NCBI GenBank assembly: GCA_002371985.1
Contig: DFHZ01000145.1
Span: 1-7,783, forward strand
DNA length: 7,783 nt
Source of the DNA: Ruminococcaceae bacterium UBA3710
Lineage (GTDB): Bacteria > Bacillota > Clostridia > Oscillospirales > Acutalibacteraceae
Reading direction: 5' to 3'
Made by a program: the position numbers and the translations under genes. Positions 6,517 through 7,783 of the stretch are shown here, one piece after another. The notes beneath the pieces were generated by a model. That model saw nothing but the letters and a program-made list of their open reading frames with translations. It was not told the DNA's origin and searched no databases. Each line of letters starts with the position of its first letter. Position 1 is the stretch's first letter.

Positions 6517-6529
6517 ATAATTGTATAAC

Positions 6530-6548
6530 TAAATAATGCAATTATTTA
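6530..6548. repeat. AT-rich 19-bp palindrome at the left edge of the accessory module
   Basis: TAAATAAT and ATTATTTA are perfect inverted copies around GCA. It sits between the EF-G terminator and the end of the - strand lipoprotein gene. In such an AT-rich stretch it may be chance. It has no T-tail and is not a convincing terminator. Confidence 0.3.
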
Positions 6549-6573
6549 TGCAAGACAAAAAACTAAGCAAAAA

Positions 6574-6595
6574 CTTCCCCTTAGAAGATAAGGAA
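6574..6595 (-). terminator. Weak candidate terminator of the lipoprotein operon
   Basis: On the minus strand a stem CCTTA/TAAGG with a TCTTC loop, which can be extended by two more pairs if two bases bulge, is followed by GGAAGTTTTT. It lies about 20 bases after the lipoprotein stop codon. The stem is short, so the call is tentative. Confidence 0.35.
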
Positions 6596-6614
6596 TATTT
6601 ATTTGTGTATACCT

Positions 6615-7187
6615 CTAGTATAAAGTACAATACCAACCATAGTTACCAGTTTCTTCAGTCCCATCCATATATTCCAAAGCTATATCACTAATATAAAGTT
6701 TATAACATGTCTGCCCATAACCTATAACCAGATCTCCATTAATCGCAAATTCTTCGTTTGAATTAAACGGTCCTGTTAATCGGATAACCATAAAATCTTT
6801 TCCTCTAATATCATCATATACGGGATCGCCAACTGAATTTTCAAAATTAAAGGTAATAGAACAATATTTTACGGTTTTCCCCGAGATGTTCTTAGCTCTA
6901 AAATAAGGACAAATACCACCTGCAGAGTTTATAGAAAAATTAAAATCTAAAGGTTTTCCAACTCTCTGGTTCATATCAATTTTATTTACTTCTCCACATC
7001 TTGTGCAAACTCCATTTATAAATTCGTGTCCAACCTCATCACAAGATGATTCCTGCAATGAAGTGTCTTCGTCATTTGCAATTTTTTCAACATCATTATC
7101 ATCAACTTTTGATTCGATTGAACAAGAACACAAAAACAAACAAAAAGATAACATAAATGTAATTAACAAAAATAAAACTTTTTTCAT
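6615..7187 (-). CDS. Probable lipoprotein with a zinc-ribbon-like Cys/His motif
   Basis: A 190-residue exported protein of unknown function. The N-terminus MKKVLFLLITFMLSFCLFLC is a signal sequence; LCSC (19-22) can serve as a lipobox with C22 as the lipidated cysteine, although cysteine at -2 is unusual. An acidic linker (about 28-50) follows. A motif C49-x4-H54-x6-C61-x2-C64-G, of the type H-x-F-x-NGVCTxCG, recurs as far as I recall in exported proteins of Clostridia and could bind zinc. The C-terminal domain (about 74-190) has NSAGGICPYFRAKNISGKTVKY (87-108) and SVGDPVYDDIRG (118-129), then LYISDIALEYMDGTEE (164-179), which suggests a beta-sandwich of the kind found repeatedly in Clostridia surface proteins. 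Codon use is visibly more AT-rich than in the neighbouring housekeeping genes. An AGGAG site lies 9 bases before the ATG. It follows the 71-residue gene by 19 bases and shares its promoter. Confidence 0.75.
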   Translation of the reverse strand: MKKVLFLLITFMLSFCLFLCSCSIESKVDDNDVEKIANDEDTSLQESSCDEVGHEFINGVCTRCGEVNKIDMNQRVGKPLDFNFSINSAGGICPYFRAKNISGKTVKYCSITFNFENSVGDPVYDDIRGKDFMVIRLTGPFNSNEEFAINGDLVIGYGQTCYKLYISDIALEYMDGTEETGNYGWYCTLY

Positions 7188-7206
7188 TTCTAATTTCTCC
7201 TGTAAT

Positions 7207-7422
7207 TTAGCATTTCTTTAAACATATTGTCTTTTCATTGATCTCAATTCTATAACCATACTTTTTTGCCAATTTTGCAAATGCCGAATTTGTTTTTAAG
7301 TAATATATATCTTTAGGCATTTCTCTTTTGGTACTTTTCATATACTGGCTTTCCGTAATTGAAAAATCTTCATTTGCTTCTAACAATGGTATAATTTTAG
7401 AAAAATTAATAGGATTTGACAT
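7207..7422 (-). CDS. Small 71-residue protein under Xre-operator control
   Basis: I do not recognise this protein. It has no signal peptide or membrane segment, so it is probably cytoplasmic. The N-terminal part (about 5-33) is mixed and acidic, and the C-terminal part (about 38-69) is basic, with DIYYLKTNSAFAKLAKKYGY (38-57) followed by RIEINEKTICLKK. This resembles a helix followed by a short beta hairpin, as in small winged or DNA-binding accessory proteins, but that is only an impression. It is certainly a gene: a near-perfect AAGGAGGT ribosome site lies 6 bases before the ATG and a consensus promoter lies directly upstream. It is the first gene of a two-gene operon with the lipoprotein and is divergent from the Xre repressor. 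Confidence 0.78.
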   Translation of the reverse strand: MSNPINFSKIIPLLEANEDFSITESQYMKSTKREMPKDIYYLKTNSAFAKLAKKYGYRIEINEKTICLKKC

Positions 7423-7446
7423 TAATCTACCTCCTTCCTCATAGTA

Positions 7447-7475
7447 ATTATAGACATTTTTTGTCTATTTGTCAA
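7447..7475 (-). promoter_or_regulatory. Consensus promoter of the 71-aa/lipoprotein operon
   Basis: On the minus strand the promoter has a perfect TTGACA -35 box (7470-7475), a 17-base spacer and a perfect TATAAT -10 box (7447-7452). The predicted transcript start is near 7440, giving a leader of about 18 bases that contains the ribosome site. A promoter this strong normally needs repression, and a palindrome fills its spacer. Confidence 0.9.
7450..7468. promoter_or_regulatory. Operator 1: 19-bp palindrome within the operon promoter
   Basis: ATAGACA and TGTCTAT are perfect inverted copies around TTTTT. The site fills most of the spacer and overlaps half of the -10 box of the - strand promoter, so a bound repressor would block RNA polymerase directly. 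It shares length and half-site with operator 2. Confidence 0.8.
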
Positions 7476-7493
7476 TAGACGGTTACTGTCTAT
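7475..7493. promoter_or_regulatory. Operator 2: 19-bp palindrome next to the repressor promoter
   Basis: ATAGAC and GTCTAT are inverted copies around GGTTACT, with the same 19-bp span as operator 1 and a centre 25 bases away. It touches the -35 box of the - strand promoter and lies just upstream of the TATAAT (7496-7501) of the repressor gene, so it could serve repression in one direction and autoregulation in the other. Confidence 0.78.
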
Positions 7494-7495
7494 CA

Positions 7496-7501
7496 TATAA
7501 T
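7496..7501 (+). promoter_or_regulatory. Candidate -10 box of the Xre repressor gene
   Basis: A TATAAT hexamer stands upstream of the repressor start. No acceptable -35 box is found 16-19 bases before it; that space is occupied by operator 2. The predicted transcript start near 7508 leaves a leader of only about 10 bases. Confidence 0.5.
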
Positions 7502-7517
7502 AATATCGGTGATAACT

Positions 7518-7745
7518 ATGATATTAAGTTTGGGTGAAAAAATACGGCGTTTAAGAGAAGAAAAGGAATTAAATCAAACCGAACTTGGCAAAGAACTTAA
7601 TATGACGCAAAGAAAAGTGTCATATATTGAGTGCGGAAAAAACGAGCCTTCGATAGACGATATAAAAGCATTTTGCGAATTTTTTCAGGTTTCTGCCGAC
7701 TACTTAATAGGAAACAAAAAAGGATTAAATTATCCCGATAGATAA
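7518..7745 (+). CDS. Xre/Cro-type helix-turn-helix repressor
   Basis: A 75-residue single-domain DNA-binding protein of the Cro/CI (HTH_3) class. The five-helix pattern is clear: GEKIRRLREEKELNQ (6-20), the HTH pair TELGKELN (21-28) and MTQRKVSYIECG (29-40), then EPSIDDIKAFCEFFQVSADYLIG (43-65). Residues Q31-Y36 should form the recognition helix. There is no peptidase or ligand domain, so any release from repression must involve another factor or low concentration. The ATG at 7518 is preferred; a GTG at 7509 would add three residues. The ribosome site is poor (GGTGAT). It probably binds the two 19-bp palindromes in the divergent intergenic region and controls both itself and the lipoprotein operon. 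Confidence 0.9.
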   Translation: MILSLGEKIRRLREEKELNQTELGKELNMTQRKVSYIECGKNEPSIDDIKAFCEFFQVSADYLIGNKKGLNYPDR

Positions 7746-7783
7746 ACCGCCGAACAGTAATTAAAACTGTCGGCGGTGTTTTT
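7746..7783 (+). terminator. Intrinsic terminator after the Xre gene, cut by the window edge
   Basis: ACCGCCGA-(A)-CAGT pairs with ACTGTCGGCGGT, with one bulged A and an AATTAAA loop, followed by GTTTTT at the window end. The stem begins directly after the stop codon of the repressor gene. The stem bases nearly match those of the terminator at 6476. Confidence 0.88.

Noticed and set aside
7450..7493. A CRISPR-like or attachment-site interpretation of the repeated ATAGAC/GTCTAT words
   Set aside because: There are only two palindromic units with a 6-bp gap, sitting exactly on a promoter between divergent genes. Operator sites explain them fully, and no integrase is present.

Overview
The window looks like a low-GC Gram-positive chromosome, most likely an anaerobic Clostridia member of the gut (Oscillospiraceae/Ruminococcaceae-like). 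The reasons are the AT-rich codon use, the AAGGAGG-type ribosome binding sites, U-tailed hairpin terminators, a Clostridia-style EF-G paralogue, and the Firmicutes order SRP RNA - dnaX - ebfC - recR. This is inferred from gene content, not from any database search.

Left part (1-2895, + strand): the 3' part of the signal recognition particle RNA runs in from the window edge and ends in a T-run. A tight housekeeping operon follows: dnaX (clamp-loader tau/gamma subunit), ebfC/ybaB (nucleoid-associated protein), recR (gap-repair mediator) and a DUF896/YnzC-like small protein. ebfC-recR and recR-DUF896 are each joined by a one-base TGATG stop/start overlap. A bidirectional hairpin terminator closes the operon.

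Middle part (2896-4110, - strand): two genes with their own promoters. The first encodes a short protein resembling the ends of a class I mannose-6-phosphate isomerase but lacking the catalytic zinc ligands. The second encodes an exported or membrane-anchored protein of unknown function. An inverted repeat built on GTTAC lies just upstream of the promoter of the second gene.

Right-middle (4319-6505, + strand): a well-formed extended -10 promoter drives a 679-residue EF-G-like translational GTPase that starts at TTG. Its ribosome-facing domain IV motifs are kept, but its G3, G4 and G5 nucleotide motifs are changed. A strong hairpin terminator follows.

Right end (6530-7783): a small AT-rich accessory module. 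A 71-residue protein and a probable lipoprotein form a - strand operon. A divergent Xre/Cro-type repressor gene faces it. The shared intergenic region carries a consensus promoter (TTGACA, 17 bp, TATAAT) overlaid by two 19-bp palindromes with the same half-site (ATAGAC...GTCTAT). This is a compact genetic switch and the most system-like object in the window. The module is bracketed by two hairpin terminators with almost the same stem sequence.

No CRISPR array, insertion sequence, tRNA or replication origin was seen.
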